64,000 bases of DNA from Thaumasiovibrio subtropicus (GTDB lineage Bacteria > Pseudomonadota > Gammaproteobacteria > Enterobacterales > Vibrionaceae). Shown here piece by piece: positions 25,216 to 34,322 of the stretch (positions are counted from its first letter, which is position 1; each line of letters opens with the position of its first letter). Location of the stretch: assembly GCF_019703835.1 (NCBI RefSeq), contig NZ_AP023054.1, forward strand, positions 868,001-932,000, written 5' to 3'. Both the position numbers and the translations under genes were made by a program. Under the pieces are notes generated by a model. The model had not been told where the DNA came from. It did no database searches and saw only the letters and a program-made list of their open reading frames with translations.

Positions 25216-27093
25216 ATGGGGTTTGATCTGCTCAATTTGGGCGCTCAAGGTGTATTAACAGCGCAACGGCAGCTAAATACCACGGGTCACAACATCAGTA
25301 ATGTGAACACCGAGGGCTACAGCCGTCAAACTGTTATACAACAAACCAATGACCCCCTATGGTGGGGCGGCAATCAGCACGGCATGGGGTCACATATTGC
25401 CGCTGTTAGTCGTTCTTTTGACCAGTTTGCCGCTAACGAGGTAAATCTTGCCACGACAAACTTGAGTTATGCCGAAGAGCGCGAGGCTCAGCTTGGTCAA
25501 CTTGATACGACGTTAGCAAACAGTGCAAAGAAAATTCCCGAAGATATCAATGATTGGTACGACGCGGTAAAAAGCTTGGCAGATACCCCGAATGATATGG
25601 GGGCGCGAAAAGTGGTGCTTGAGAAAGCACGTATGGTCGCGAGTGGTTTGAACCACAACTATGCTCAGCTTGTCAGCCAGCGCGCAGACACCAATGATGG
25701 CCTCGCCGCGACGCTTTCTCGCATCAACGATATTGGCGCAGAGATTGTCGACATCCATAAAGCGTTGGTAAAAAGCCCTTCCACCGATAACGACTTACTC
25801 GACCGTCACAACCAGTTGATCAATGAACTTTCTCAATACACAAAAGTGACGGTGACCCGGAAGGGTAAAGAGAGCTACAACGTCATGATTGGTACTGGCC
25901 ACACTTTGGTGTCGGGCACAGAATCCAGTGAGTTGCTGATGGTGGAGGGCAGTCCTGACCCACAACAAACACGACTGGCGTTGCGTGAGGGTAAAGCGAC
26001 CAAGGTGATTCAAACGGCGGACCTAGACGGTAAGTTAGCGGCGGCATTAGAGCAGCGAGATAAAACGATTCCACAAGCGATGGATGAGTTAGGCCGCCTA
26101 GCAATCGGTTTTACCGAGACGATGAACCGCTTGCAAAATCAAGGGCTTGATCTCAATGGTGAAGTTGGGGTTAACATGTTCAATGACATTAATGACCCAG
26201 ATGCCGCAGCCAATCGTGTTGTAATCCCTGCTGGTTCCAATGCGCAGATGAGTGTCTTCATTGATGACCTTAGCCAGCTCAAAATGGGCGAGTATGCGCT
26301 GCGATATGATGGTACTACCTATACCGTGACCCTGCCTGATGGTAATCGCCAACAAGTTGTCGCGACGGGCACGCCGCCGAGTTTTGAGTTGGATGGGTTA
26401 CGTGTTGAAGTCGGCGTACCGCCTGCAACCGATGAAAAAATCTTATTGCGACCGAGCCGTTCAGCGGCTGGTTTGATTCAAGTGACGATGGATGACGCAA
26501 GCCAGATTGCAGCGCAGAGCTTTTTGAGCTCAGAATCGCGCATGCAAGGCAATGCCGAGGTCAATGTCGCGGCCATTGGTTCTCGCTCTGAGTTCAAGGT
26601 GATGGTATCCCCGGATGCGAGTCAGTTTGCCGTTCTCGATCGTGATGGCACGATATTGCAGCCGCCTCAGGCGTATCCGCCTACCACGCCGATTGTTGTC
26701 GATGGTACCGTGATCGAGCTCGGTGATGGTGCAAAAGGTGGCGATGTGTTTGCCTTCCATTTCAATCCCGCGGAAGGTGACAACGGCAACTTGATCCGAA
26801 TGCAAAATACCCAGCGCGATAAAGTGATGAATGATGGCAAGTCGACCTTCATCGATATTTATCAAGGTTTAACAACGGATATTGGTGTTCAGAAGGCGTC
26901 GGCTTCTCGACTTCGCGATGTTGCTGAAGTGGAGAAAACCGCAGCAGAAAGCAAAGTCGCGGAAATTTCCGGCGTCAACCTGGACGAGGAAGCGGCCAAC
27001 CTGATGAAGTTTCAACAAGCTTATATGGCCTCTTCTCGTATCATGACCGCTGCCAATAAGACATTCGAAACCCTGTTGGATTCGACGCGCTAA
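25216..27093 (+). CDS. flgK: Hook-filament junction protein FlgK (HAP1)
   Basis: FlgK (625 residues) joins hook to filament. The N-terminal region has GVLTAQRQLNTTGHNISNVNTEGYSRQ. The C-terminal region is GVNLDEEAANLMKFQQAYMA. Length is within the Vibrio range. It is preceded by TTCCGGAGG and its own sigma-54 promoter, and flgL follows after 10 bases. FlgN is its export chaperone. Confidence 0.96.
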   Translation: MGFDLLNLGAQGVLTAQRQLNTTGHNISNVNTEGYSRQTVIQQTNDPLWWGGNQHGMGSHIAAVSRSFDQFAANEVNLATTNLSYAEEREAQLGQLDTTLANSAKKIPEDINDWYDAVKSLADTPNDMGARKVVLEKARMVASGLNHNYAQLVSQRADTNDGLAATLSRINDIGAEIVDIHKALVKSPSTDNDLLDRHNQLINELSQYTKVTVTRKGKESYNVMIGTGHTLVSGTESSELLMVEGSPDPQQTRLALREGKATKVIQTADLDGKLAAALEQRDKTIPQAMDELGRLAIGFTETMNRLQNQGLDLNGEVGVNMFNDINDPDAAANRVVIPAGSNAQMSVFIDDLSQLKMGEYALRYDGTTYTVTLPDGNRQQVVATGTPPSFELDGLRVEVGVPPATDEKILLRPSRSAAGLIQVTMDDASQIAAQSFLSSESRMQGNAEVNVAAIGSRSEFKVMVSPDASQFAVLDRDGTILQPPQAYPPTTPIVVDGTVIELGDGAKGGDVFAFHFNPAEGDNGNLIRMQNTQRDKVMNDGKSTFIDIYQGLTTDIGVQKASASRLRDVAEVEKTAAESKVAEISGVNLDEEAANLMKFQQAYMASSRIMTAANKTFETLLDSTR

Positions 27094-27103
27094 GGAGCTC
27101 TAA

Positions 27104-28294
27104 GTGATTAATCGTATTGCTAGTTTTCACGATTACAAATCGACAGCTGCCGATATTGGCCGTCAGCAACTCAATGTTCATCAGAATCAACAACAGCTCG
27201 CAAGTGGTAAGCGCTTGCTTACTGCAGGCGATGATCCTGTTGCTTCCATCTATACTCAGAATTTTGAGCAGCAAGAAGTTCAGATTGATCAGTATCTAAA
27301 GGCGATCACCTTAGGACGAAATCGCGTCACGAATGCAGAGTCGGCGATCAGTGAAGCTGAGCAAATTGCCGACAGTGCCAAGCGAAAAACCATGCTGATG
27401 ATCAACGGATCCTTGGCTACCGCAGACCGCGAAGCGCACAAGCAAGATATGCAAGGTCTGTATAACTCGTTTATGGATTTAGCCAACACCCGTGATGAAT
27501 CGGGTAACTATCTGTTTGCGGGTACCCAATATAACAAGCAGCCTTTTTTCCGCGATAATTTGAATCAAGTGACCTATGCTGGCGATAGCTATCAGCGTAT
27601 GTCTCAAGTTGCCCCAGCTATCGATATTCCCGTCAATGATGCCGGTGATAAAGTCTTTCTCGAAGTGCGTAATCCATATGGCGACTACAAACCAAGTTAC
27701 AGCTTGACTGAGGGCTCGAACCTGCTGTTGGTGGAAGGCCAAAACAGTAACGATGCAGATAACAGTGAATATCAGGTGACGTTTCAAACGACACCGAATG
27801 GGGTGACCTATGAACTGTTTCAAAATGGTGCGTCTGTACAATCTGGCCTTTACGATGCGCAAACGGGCATTCAGTTTAATACCTTGCAGCTCAATTTTTC
27901 AGGTGAGATGAAAGACGGCGATGCCATCACCTTTAATCGACAAGAACACGTCAATATTTTCGATGCGTTTAAGCGTGTGATCGAACTTTCTGAAGCGGAA
28001 AATAATGATGCCTCTGCCAATGCGGAGCTACATCATGCGGCGGAAGTGATGTCCGAGTCGTTCAAGCATCTCAACCGAGTGAGATCGGAGCTAGGCACAC
28101 GATTGCAAACCTTAGATCGTCAGGAAAATATGCATCTAGACTTTAAAGTAGTGTTGGCACAATCTCGTGGTCGCCTTCAAGATTTGGATTACTCAAAAGC
28201 CGTGATTGAATTGAACGAAAATATGTTGGCATTGCAAGCATCACAGCAAGCTTTTGCTAAAACCAAAGAGCTAACATTGTTTAATTTCATTTAA
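27104..28294 (+). CDS. flgL: Hook-filament junction protein FlgL (HAP3)
   Basis: FlgL (396 residues) is the second junction protein, of the flagellin fold. It starts at GTG 27104 behind AAGGAG. The N-terminal coiled region has NVHQNQQQLASGKRLLTAGDDP and the C-terminal helix SKAVIELNENMLALQASQQAFAK. A strong terminator 14 bases after the stop closes flgKL. Confidence 0.95.
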   Translation: MINRIASFHDYKSTAADIGRQQLNVHQNQQQLASGKRLLTAGDDPVASIYTQNFEQQEVQIDQYLKAITLGRNRVTNAESAISEAEQIADSAKRKTMLMINGSLATADREAHKQDMQGLYNSFMDLANTRDESGNYLFAGTQYNKQPFFRDNLNQVTYAGDSYQRMSQVAPAIDIPVNDAGDKVFLEVRNPYGDYKPSYSLTEGSNLLLVEGQNSNDADNSEYQVTFQTTPNGVTYELFQNGASVQSGLYDAQTGIQFNTLQLNFSGEMKDGDAITFNRQEHVNIFDAFKRVIELSEAENNDASANAELHHAAEVMSESFKHLNRVRSELGTRLQTLDRQENMHLDFKVVLAQSRGRLQDLDYSKAVIELNENMLALQASQQAFAKTKELTLFNFI

Positions 28295-28307
28295 TAAAAC
28301 CGATTAA

Positions 28308-28345
28308 CAAAGCGGCAACGATGCATAAATCGTTGCCGCTTTGAC
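28308..28345 (+). terminator. Terminator after flgL
   Basis: CAAAGCGGCAACGA pairs fully with TCGTTGCCGCTTTG around TGCATAAA. The 14-bp stem is the strongest hairpin in the window. A long T tract is lacking, but the flanking A and T residues make it work as a stop in both senses. Confidence 0.82.
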
Positions 28346-28431
28346 GAAAAGAGCAGGCAGGGGATTGCCGCAAAGGAATAAAGTCAATAATCAGTACAGC
28401 TAAATCACTGATTATTATTGAAAATAAAAAC

Positions 28432-28447
28432 TGGCATATAGTTTGCT
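28432..28447 (+). promoter_or_regulatory. Sigma-54 promoter of the first flagellin
   Basis: TGGCAT-N5-TTGCT with exact GG-N10-GC spacing precedes the first flagellin. The distance to the start codon is about 135 bases, much longer than for the other sigma-54 genes here, so the transcript has a long leader. Confidence 0.88.
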
Positions 28448-28457
28448 TTGTGTGAAT

Positions 28458-28583
28458 TAGGGTGAGGCGAGTGTTCCTTGCCTCTATGTGAAAACTTAAA
28501 GCTGGTCCCGCTACATTGTCCCTATCATTCGATGAATGCGGGTAGGCTGTTTCGCACTGAGCGAAAAGTCAAAGGAGAGCAAA
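28458..28583 (+). promoter_or_regulatory. Long structured 5' leader of the first flagellin
   Basis: The mRNA leader of roughly 125 bases can pair CCCG (28507-28510) with CGGG (28539-28542). It can also form a compact CATTC-GAT-GAATG hairpin (28526-28538). A strong AAAGGAG site lies at 28571-28577. A role in translation or stability control is inference. Confidence 0.4.
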
Positions 28584-29753
28584 ATGGGTGTAACAGTAAA
28601 CACCAACGTGTCTGCGATGACTGCGCAGCGTTACCTGAATAAGTCTACTGATGGGCTTAACCAGTCGATGACACGTTTGTCGTCTGGTAGCAAAATCAAT
28701 AGTGCTAAGGATGATGCAGCGGGTCTGCAAATTTCGAACCGTTTGGTTGCTCAAAGCCGTGGTTTGGATGTGGCGATGCGAAATGCCAACGATGGTATTT
28801 CCATTGCGCAGACAGCCGAAGGTGCAATGCAAGAGTCAACCAATATCTTGCAGCGTATGCGTGACTTGTCTATTCAGTCGTCTAACGGCGCGAACTCAGA
28901 TGAAGACCGCGTTGCGATTCAGCAAGAGGTGTCGGATCTGCAAGACGAACTTAACCGTATCGCAGAAACGACCGCATTTGGTGGACGTAAACTTCTGAAT
29001 GGTACTTTTGGTAACGCTGCGTTCCAAATTGGTGCCGACTCAGGTGAAGCCATTATCATGGGCATGACCAGCATCCGTGCTGATTATGATGATATGGGCG
29101 GCCAGATCATGGTGGGGGCAGGCCAAGCTGATGCCGACTGGACAACAGGCGCGAACAACGTTGTTGCCTTCTATGTTGGTGATACAGGTAACCCTGATAA
29201 CCTTGTCTCGATTGAACTGCCGGAAGGCGATGATATCGAAGAGGTGGCAACACGTATTAATGGTCAGACTGACCGAGTGGCAGCCTCTGTTTCTGAAAAT
29301 GGTGAGCTTCAGCTGTTTGCTGAAGGGGAAGTCATCACCATTGAAGGGACGACAAACATCACTCCAGGCTTGGTGGACAAAGATGACCCAGCCAGTGGTG
29401 CTGCTGACATCTTGACCAGTGGTGCAACGTCTGGTGCTATCACTGTCGGTGAAGTCAATGTTGAAACAGTGGGTGGTTCGCAACAAGCTATCGGTATCAT
29501 TGACTCCGCGTTGAAGTACATTGATAGCCAGCGTGCTGATTTGGGTGCGAAGCAAAACCGTCTCAGTCACACTATCAATAACTTGGCAAACGTACAGGAG
29601 AACGTAAACGCGTCTAACAGCCGTATTCGTGATACTGACTTTGCTAAAGAAACCACCACAATGACAAAGAACCAGATCCTTCAGCAAGCTTCAACCTCGA
29701 TTCTTGCTCAAGCGAAACAGGTTCCTCAGGCTGCATTGAACTTGCTACAGTAA
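28584..29753 (+). CDS. flaA: Flagellin, sigma-54-dependent copy
   Basis: This flagellin (389 residues) has the conserved D0/D1 ends: [20 protein letters not shown] at the start and a C-terminus with [14 protein letters not shown] and ending ALNLLQ. The middle (about 170-300) is a variable acidic D2/D3 part. ATG 28584 is chosen because AAAGGAG lies 6 bases upstream and VTVNTNVSA is the standard flagellin start. Because its promoter is sigma-54 type it corresponds to the FlrC-dependent core flagellin FlaA of V. cholerae; the symbol is by analogy. It shares most of its ends with the second flagellin downstream. Confidence 0.94.
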   Translation: MGVTVNTNVSAMTAQRYLNKSTDGLNQSMTRLSSGSKINSAKDDAAGLQISNRLVAQSRGLDVAMRNANDGISIAQTAEGAMQESTNILQRMRDLSIQSSNGANSDEDRVAIQQEVSDLQDELNRIAETTAFGGRKLLNGTFGNAAFQIGADSGEAIIMGMTSIRADYDDMGGQIMVGAGQADADWTTGANNVVAFYVGDTGNPDNLVSIELPEGDDIEEVATRINGQTDRVAASVSENGELQLFAEGEVITIEGTTNITPGLVDKDDPASGAADILTSGATSGAITVGEVNVETVGGSQQAIGIIDSALKYIDSQRADLGAKQNRLSHTINNLANVQENVNASNSRIRDTDFAKETTTMTKNQILQQASTSILAQAKQVPQAALNLLQ

Positions 29754-29775
29754 GCTTCATCAATTCAGACTTAAG

Positions 29776-29808
29776 ACGGCAAACTGGCAACAGTTTGCCG
29801 TTTTTTTT
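29776..29808 (+). terminator. Terminator after the first flagellin
   Basis: ACGGCAAACT and AGTTTGCCGT form a 10-bp stem around GGCAAC, followed by eight T residues. It isolates the first flagellin from the second. Confidence 0.93.
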
Positions 29809-30164
29809 GCTCTTTGAATCACGCGATTTGTCCCTCATGCGCCTAAAATCGGCGTCACCGTCGTTGTTAGAAAGTGTCAGTTACTTCTTTTTGTTCTTCG
29901 CCTTCTTTTGCTTGTCAGTTGACTTTGTTGATCTTTTTTGATCCTTGTCGCAAAGAATCTCTATTTTTTCTTAAAAAGCGCTCAATTTTTTCTTTTTGCC
30001 GCCGAAACCCTTATTCGAAGCAAGCGGTCTTCCGCAAAAAAAAGTGGAAAAAAAGTCTAAAGATATTTTGGGTGTCGCCGCTAAAGAAATTGAATGAATT
30101 AGAATTCGGGTTTTAACCGGCTGAGCTGGTCAAAGCCAACCCAGGAAACACAAGGAGAATTGCT
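29809..30164. other. T-rich spacer between the two flagellin genes
   Basis: This non-coding stretch is strongly T-rich on the plus strand (for example CTATTTTTTCTT and CAATTTTTTCTT). It contains the sigma-28 promoter of the second flagellin. A second, weaker sigma-28-like arrangement, TCAA at 29982-29985, 15 bases, then GCCGAAAC at 30001, lies upstream. No gene is supported. Confidence 0.5.
30058..30084 (+). promoter_or_regulatory. Sigma-28 (FliA) promoter of the second flagellin
   Basis: TAAA, 15 bases, then GCCGCTAA matches the sigma-28 consensus with correct spacing. The start codon is about 80 bases downstream. Confidence 0.88.
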
Positions 30165-31328
30165 ATGGCAGTTACAGTAAATACAAACGTTTCTGCGATG
30201 ACCGCTCAGCGCTTTCTTAACGCAGCAACTGATAATACAGCACGTTCTATGGAGCGTTTGTCTTCAGGTTCACGTATCAACTCGGCAAAAGATGACGCAG
30301 CAGGTCTGCAAATCTCGAACCGTTTGATGACGCAAAGCCGCGGTTTGGATGTTGCAGTTCGTAACGCAAACGACGGTATCTCAATGGCGCAAACCGCAGA
30401 AGGTTCGATGCAAGAGTCGACCAATATCCTGCAACGTATGCGTGATCTATCGCTTCAATCCGCTAACGGCTCAAACTCTGATGAAGACCGCGTGTCAATT
30501 CAGGAAGAGATTGGTGCATTGCAGAAAGAGCTTAACCGTATTGCGGAAACAACCTCTTTCGGTGGTACTAAACTATTGAACGGCACCTTTGGCTCACGCT
30601 CGTTCCAAGTGGGTTCTGACTCTGGTGAAGCGGTTCAAATCTCGTTTAACAACATCCGCGCTGATGAATCTAAGATGGGTGGTACTACCTATGCGACCGG
30701 TGCCACTATCGCATCAGACCAAACACTGACTGCTGATACAGATGTCACGCTAAACCTTGCAGATTATGTGGACGCAGGTGGTACAGCGATTGATGTGACG
30801 GTTGGCTTGAAAGCTGGCGACGACGTTGAAGAGATTGCAACCCGTATTAATGGTCAGACTGACAAAGTGAATGCGTCGGTTTCTGAAACCGGTGAACTAC
30901 AGATTTTCTCTCAGTTTGGTGATGTTACCTTCACTGCTGGTGCATTGAATGTTCAAGGCCCTAACGATGCAGCCCCTGTTGCTGTTGACCTAACCGGTGG
31001 TGCGAACACGGCAACGACGGTTGCTGACCTTGATGTCACATCCGTTGGTGGTGCTCAGAAAGCGGTTGCGGTACTTGATGGTGCGATGAAGTATATCGAT
31101 TCGAACCGTGCAAACCTAGGTGCTGCGCAAAACCGTTTGAATCACACCATTAACAACTTGAACAACGTTAATGAGAATGTGAACGCATCGAACAGTCGTA
31201 TCCGTGACGTAGACTTCGCGAAAGAAACGACGAACATGACGAAGAACCAAATCCTACAACAAGCAAGTACGTCTATCTTGGCGCAAGCGAAACAAGCGCC
31301 GCAGACAGCACTGAGCTTGTTAGGTTAA
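30165..31328 (+). CDS. Flagellin, sigma-28-dependent copy
   Basis: This second flagellin (387 residues) has nearly the same D0/D1 ends as the first ([31 protein letters not shown]; ending ALSLLG) but a different middle, with [20 protein letters not shown] in place of the first copy's acidic block. AAGGAG precedes ATG 30165. Its sigma-28 promoter places it among late genes, like the accessory flagellins of V. cholerae. Which flaB/C/D/E name fits cannot be told from sequence alone. Confidence 0.94.
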   Translation: MAVTVNTNVSAMTAQRFLNAATDNTARSMERLSSGSRINSAKDDAAGLQISNRLMTQSRGLDVAVRNANDGISMAQTAEGSMQESTNILQRMRDLSLQSANGSNSDEDRVSIQEEIGALQKELNRIAETTSFGGTKLLNGTFGSRSFQVGSDSGEAVQISFNNIRADESKMGGTTYATGATIASDQTLTADTDVTLNLADYVDAGGTAIDVTVGLKAGDDVEEIATRINGQTDKVNASVSETGELQIFSQFGDVTFTAGALNVQGPNDAAPVAVDLTGGANTATTVADLDVTSVGGAQKAVAVLDGAMKYIDSNRANLGAAQNRLNHTINNLNNVNENVNASNSRIRDVDFAKETTNMTKNQILQQASTSILAQAKQAPQTALSLLG

Positions 31329-31351
31329 TAAGTTCTGAGCCATAATGATAA

Positions 31352-31377
31352 GGGCGGCAGAGGCAACTTGCCGCCCC
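31352..31377 (+). terminator. Hairpin between second flagellin and flaG (weak or attenuating)
   Basis: GGGCGGCA pairs with TGCCGCCC over 8 bp around GAGGCAACT, but no T tract follows (CCTCAGTA). It may stabilise the flagellin mRNA or reduce read-through into flaG rather than terminate fully. Confidence 0.5.
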
Positions 31378-31400
31378 TCAGTATGCAAAGGTGAACGATT

Positions 31401-31850
31401 ATGGACATAAAATCCGTTTCCTCTTCATCTGTGCCATCGTACCAGACTGGAACACAGGGCACAGACAGTGCCTCTGGCACGAAAGTTGCTAAAGATAATT
31501 CTGATAACGCGGCCGCGGTCTCTCGGCGTTTAAGTGAAGCGCGTACTAAGCAAGCCAGTGATATGGCTGATCTGCAAACTCGTCGAGTAGAGCAGATGGA
31601 CAAGCTTGATAAACAAAGAGAATTGCAGCGTGACCAATTAGAACAATTGGTCGAGCGAATGGATGAGTTTGTCTCTACTTTTAATAAAGGGTTATCGTTT
31701 CGTATCGACGAACAGTCAGGGCGAAATGTAGTCACCGTTTATGAGGTAAAGAGTGGGGATGTGGTGCGACAAATTCCGAATGAAGAGATGCTGGAGCTTT
31801 CGAAGCAGATAGCAGAATTTCATGGAGGGTTGATGTCCACCAAAGTGTAA
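31401..31850 (+). CDS. flaG: Flagellar protein FlaG
   Basis: FlaG (149 residues) affects filament length in polar flagellates. The N-terminal half is Ser/Thr-rich and disordered, then a long charged coil (SDMADLQTRRVEQMDKLDKQ). The FlaG domain follows with LSFRIDEQSGRNVVTVYEVKSGDVVRQIP-type sequence near 98-126. It heads the flaG-fliD-flaI-fliS group. Confidence 0.93.
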   Translation: MDIKSVSSSSVPSYQTGTQGTDSASGTKVAKDNSDNAAAVSRRLSEARTKQASDMADLQTRRVEQMDKLDKQRELQRDQLEQLVERMDEFVSTFNKGLSFRIDEQSGRNVVTVYEVKSGDVVRQIPNEEMLELSKQIAEFHGGLMSTKV

Positions 31851-31871
31851 AGCAGCACAATCGGAATTTTT

Positions 31872-33248
31872 ATGGCAATACAAATGTCAGGGTTGGCGTC
31901 AGGCATGGATATCAACGGTATGGTTGATAAACTTGTCCAAGCTGAAAAAGCGCCAAAACAGGAGCGAATAGATCGCCAGATGGGCGATATCCAGACGGAT
32001 ATCAGCGCTTATGGTCGTCTAAAAGAGTCGCTCGACACCATGAAATCTCTGATGTCTGACTTTCGCAATAACGACGCATTGGCCGCAAGGCGTGCTGATG
32101 TGGATAATTCAGACCAAATCTCGGTTTCCGCAACCTCTTCTGCTGCTGTCGGCCGCTACAGTGTCGATGTCCAGCAATTAGCAACTTCTCACAAGATTGT
32201 CTCTAACTCCATTGATGAATCCACAAACTTCGGTGCAGGTTCGCTGCGCATTGGTTTAGGGACAACCTCTTTTAATGTCGACATTGAGCCCGGCAACGAC
32301 AAACTGATTGATATTGTAAGGCAGATCAACCGAGCACCTGATAATCCAGGTATTATGGCGTCTGTCATTCAAGATGATCTGGGTGCACGTTTGGTGCTGA
32401 GTGGTGACAAAACAGGGGCGAGCAATAAAGTGCGCGTCTCTGTCGATGCTGATCCTGCGAGCGACCTTCAACGCTTTTCATTTAACGCCAGTAATGCTTC
32501 TAACCCGATGAATGAAATGCAACAAGCATTGGATTCGCGGGTTGTTCTCGATGGTCTGGCGGTGATTACCAGTGACAGTAATCAAGTTAAAGACGCAATT
32601 GAAGGTGTAGACTTAGAGCTGAAAGCCCTCTCTGAAGGTGAGCCTTCGACTTTGTCTGTGAGTTATGATCGTGATACCACACGTATGGCGCTTGAACAGT
32701 TTGTCATGGCCTACAACCAGTATTTCTCTGTGACTCAAGAGTTGTCGAAGTACGATCCAGCAACGCAAAGTGGTGGCCCCTTGATGGGGGATAGCTTAGT
32801 AAGAAGCTCGACCAATCAGTTGCGCGAAGCGTTTGTCAGTCCAGTAGAGGAAGCGCCGGAAGGCCTAAAAACCTTGAGCCAGCTCGGGATTACGACCACC
32901 TTAGAAGGGCGCTTAGAGATAGATTATGACGTGCTTGATCGTCAGTTGAATCAAAACTTTGCGGGTTTAAATGATTTCTTTGGTGGGAGAAATGGCTTTG
33001 CGCGACGCGTCGAAGACTTGATCCATAGCTATACTGGGATCACGGGGAGTATTCGTTCACGCGAAAATAGCCTTAATGAACAGCAGACAAGACTGCTGAC
33101 TGAACAGACAAAGCTAGATGACAGGATCGAAAGTGTCAGAAAGCGCACTTACGATCAATTTTCCGCCATGGATTCTGCAATGGGTCAAATGAACTCTCAA
33201 TTGACGTATATGCAGAGTATGTTCCCAACCGGCAACGGCGGGCAGTAG
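31872..33248 (+). CDS. fliD: Filament cap protein FliD (HAP2)
   Basis: FliD (458 residues) caps the filament and folds flagellin in place. The N-terminal part has IQMSGLASGMDINGMVDKLV. The C-terminal coiled part has TGITGSIRSRENSLNEQQTR and ends with an MNSQLTYMQSMF helix. It is 3 bases ahead of the FlaI/FliT-like gene, its likely chaperone. Confidence 0.95.
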   Translation: MAIQMSGLASGMDINGMVDKLVQAEKAPKQERIDRQMGDIQTDISAYGRLKESLDTMKSLMSDFRNNDALAARRADVDNSDQISVSATSSAAVGRYSVDVQQLATSHKIVSNSIDESTNFGAGSLRIGLGTTSFNVDIEPGNDKLIDIVRQINRAPDNPGIMASVIQDDLGARLVLSGDKTGASNKVRVSVDADPASDLQRFSFNASNASNPMNEMQQALDSRVVLDGLAVITSDSNQVKDAIEGVDLELKALSEGEPSTLSVSYDRDTTRMALEQFVMAYNQYFSVTQELSKYDPATQSGGPLMGDSLVRSSTNQLREAFVSPVEEAPEGLKTLSQLGITTTLEGRLEIDYDVLDRQLNQNFAGLNDFFGGRNGFARRVEDLIHSYTGITGSIRSRENSLNEQQTRLLTEQTKLDDRIESVRKRTYDQFSAMDSAMGQMNSQLTYMQSMFPTGNGGQ

Positions 33249-33251
33249 TCC

Positions 33252-33545
33252 ATGTTAATGAATCAGCTGTCTGAGTTAGATAAGCAGATAAATCTTTGCC
33301 TCAATGAATCAAAAGAGGCACAAGATTTGCAAGAAAAATTAATGGAGTTAATCCAACGTCGGCAACAGTTGTTGCATGAGATTGCGGCACTGCCGACGGT
33401 AGATCCGATTGAATGGCAGCAGGCATTGCAACGCACTGAAGCGATAGTTGCCGCAATGTCAGTCAAACAGTCCGAGATGAAATCGCAGTTAAAGCAGATT
33501 AATCACGGACAACGTTCGGTTAAGTTGTACAATAAATTTCGCTAA
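33252..33545 (+). CDS. flaI: FlaI/FliT-like flagellar chaperone
   Basis: This small protein (97 residues) is almost wholly helical and heptad-like (LSELDKQINLCLNESKEAQ, then KLMELIQRRQQLLHEIAAL), as FliT-type chaperones are. Its place between fliD and fliS is that of flaI in Vibrio. In enterics FliT binds FliD. Function is inferred from position and helical pattern since sequence identity in this family is low. Confidence 0.75.
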   Translation: MLMNQLSELDKQINLCLNESKEAQDLQEKLMELIQRRQQLLHEIAALPTVDPIEWQQALQRTEAIVAAMSVKQSEMKSQLKQINHGQRSVKLYNKFR

Positions 33546-33564
33546 GAAAGATAGGACCAAATCT

Positions 33565-33975
33565 ATGGCAATGAGAGGATCCCTAAAGGCCTACAAGAAG
33601 GTGTCGATTGATAGTCAGTTGACATCCGCATCGCCGCATCGCGTTATTCAGATGCTGATGGCGGGGGCCATTGAGCGTCTGATCCAAGGCAAAGCGGCAA
33701 TGTCACAGGGCGAGGTTGCACAGAAAGGCGAAAGACTGGGTAAAGCGTTGGATATCGTGATGAGTCTACGCGCCTGTTTGTCGATGGAAGAGGGCGGAGA
33801 GATTTCTGAAAATCTAGACGCACTGTATGATTTTATGATTCGTCAGATCACCTTGGCAAACCAAGACAATAATCCACAACCCATTGATGATGTGGTTGAA
33901 ATGTTGCGTGAAATTAAGTCTGCTTGGGATCAAATTCCCGAGGAGTACCACGCTCTAACGAATTTTGTTGAATAA
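33565..33975 (+). CDS. fliS: Flagellin export chaperone FliS
   Basis: FliS (136 residues) binds the flagellin C-terminus and prevents early polymerisation. The family segment SASPHRVIQMLMAGAIERLIQGKAAM-type lies at about 22-47, and LYDFMIRQITLANQDNN near 87-103. It ends the fliD group and a weak terminator follows. Confidence 0.94.
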   Translation: MAMRGSLKAYKKVSIDSQLTSASPHRVIQMLMAGAIERLIQGKAAMSQGEVAQKGERLGKALDIVMSLRACLSMEEGGEISENLDALYDFMIRQITLANQDNNPQPIDDVVEMLREIKSAWDQIPEEYHALTNFVE

Positions 33976-34003
33976 TTGTCCAATTTTTATTTTTCATCTA
34001 TCC

Positions 34004-34024
34004 AGCTGAGGTCACAGCTTTTTT
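34004..34024 (+). terminator. Weak terminator after fliS
   Basis: AGCTG and CAGCT form a 5-bp stem around AGGTCA and run into six T residues. The stem is short, so read-through toward flrA is possible. Confidence 0.5.
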
Positions 34025-34322
34025 GTGTCCTCGGTTGCCATATCTCGCTGTTTAATTACAATAGACATTAACTTGATGACTTTTTGTTGAAGCATTATAC
34101 CCAAGTTACTTCAGCTTAATGAATTCAGTGGCATATCTATCTCAAGGTGAAGCCGTTTTCATTTTAATGTACGGTGTATCTCGATTGTCACTGCGTTCTT
34201 CAAATTGCTGAGTAAGTGATAAGATAATAACGAATTTTGGGTGGCCGAATTAAAGTATCTTGTCGCACTTGGATATACGAGCCAAGAACAAATAATGTAA
34301 TAAAGGCAGGCAAATTTTTTCA
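34025..34322. promoter_or_regulatory. flrA upstream region
   Basis: About 300 bases before flrA carry no gene. A possible sigma-70 promoter is TTGATG at about 34073, 17 bases, then TATACC. No sigma-54 site with correct spacing was seen, as expected for the master regulator gene. The block ATACCCAAGTTACTTCAG resembles dispersed intergenic repeats of Vibrio-like genomes. Confidence 0.35.
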
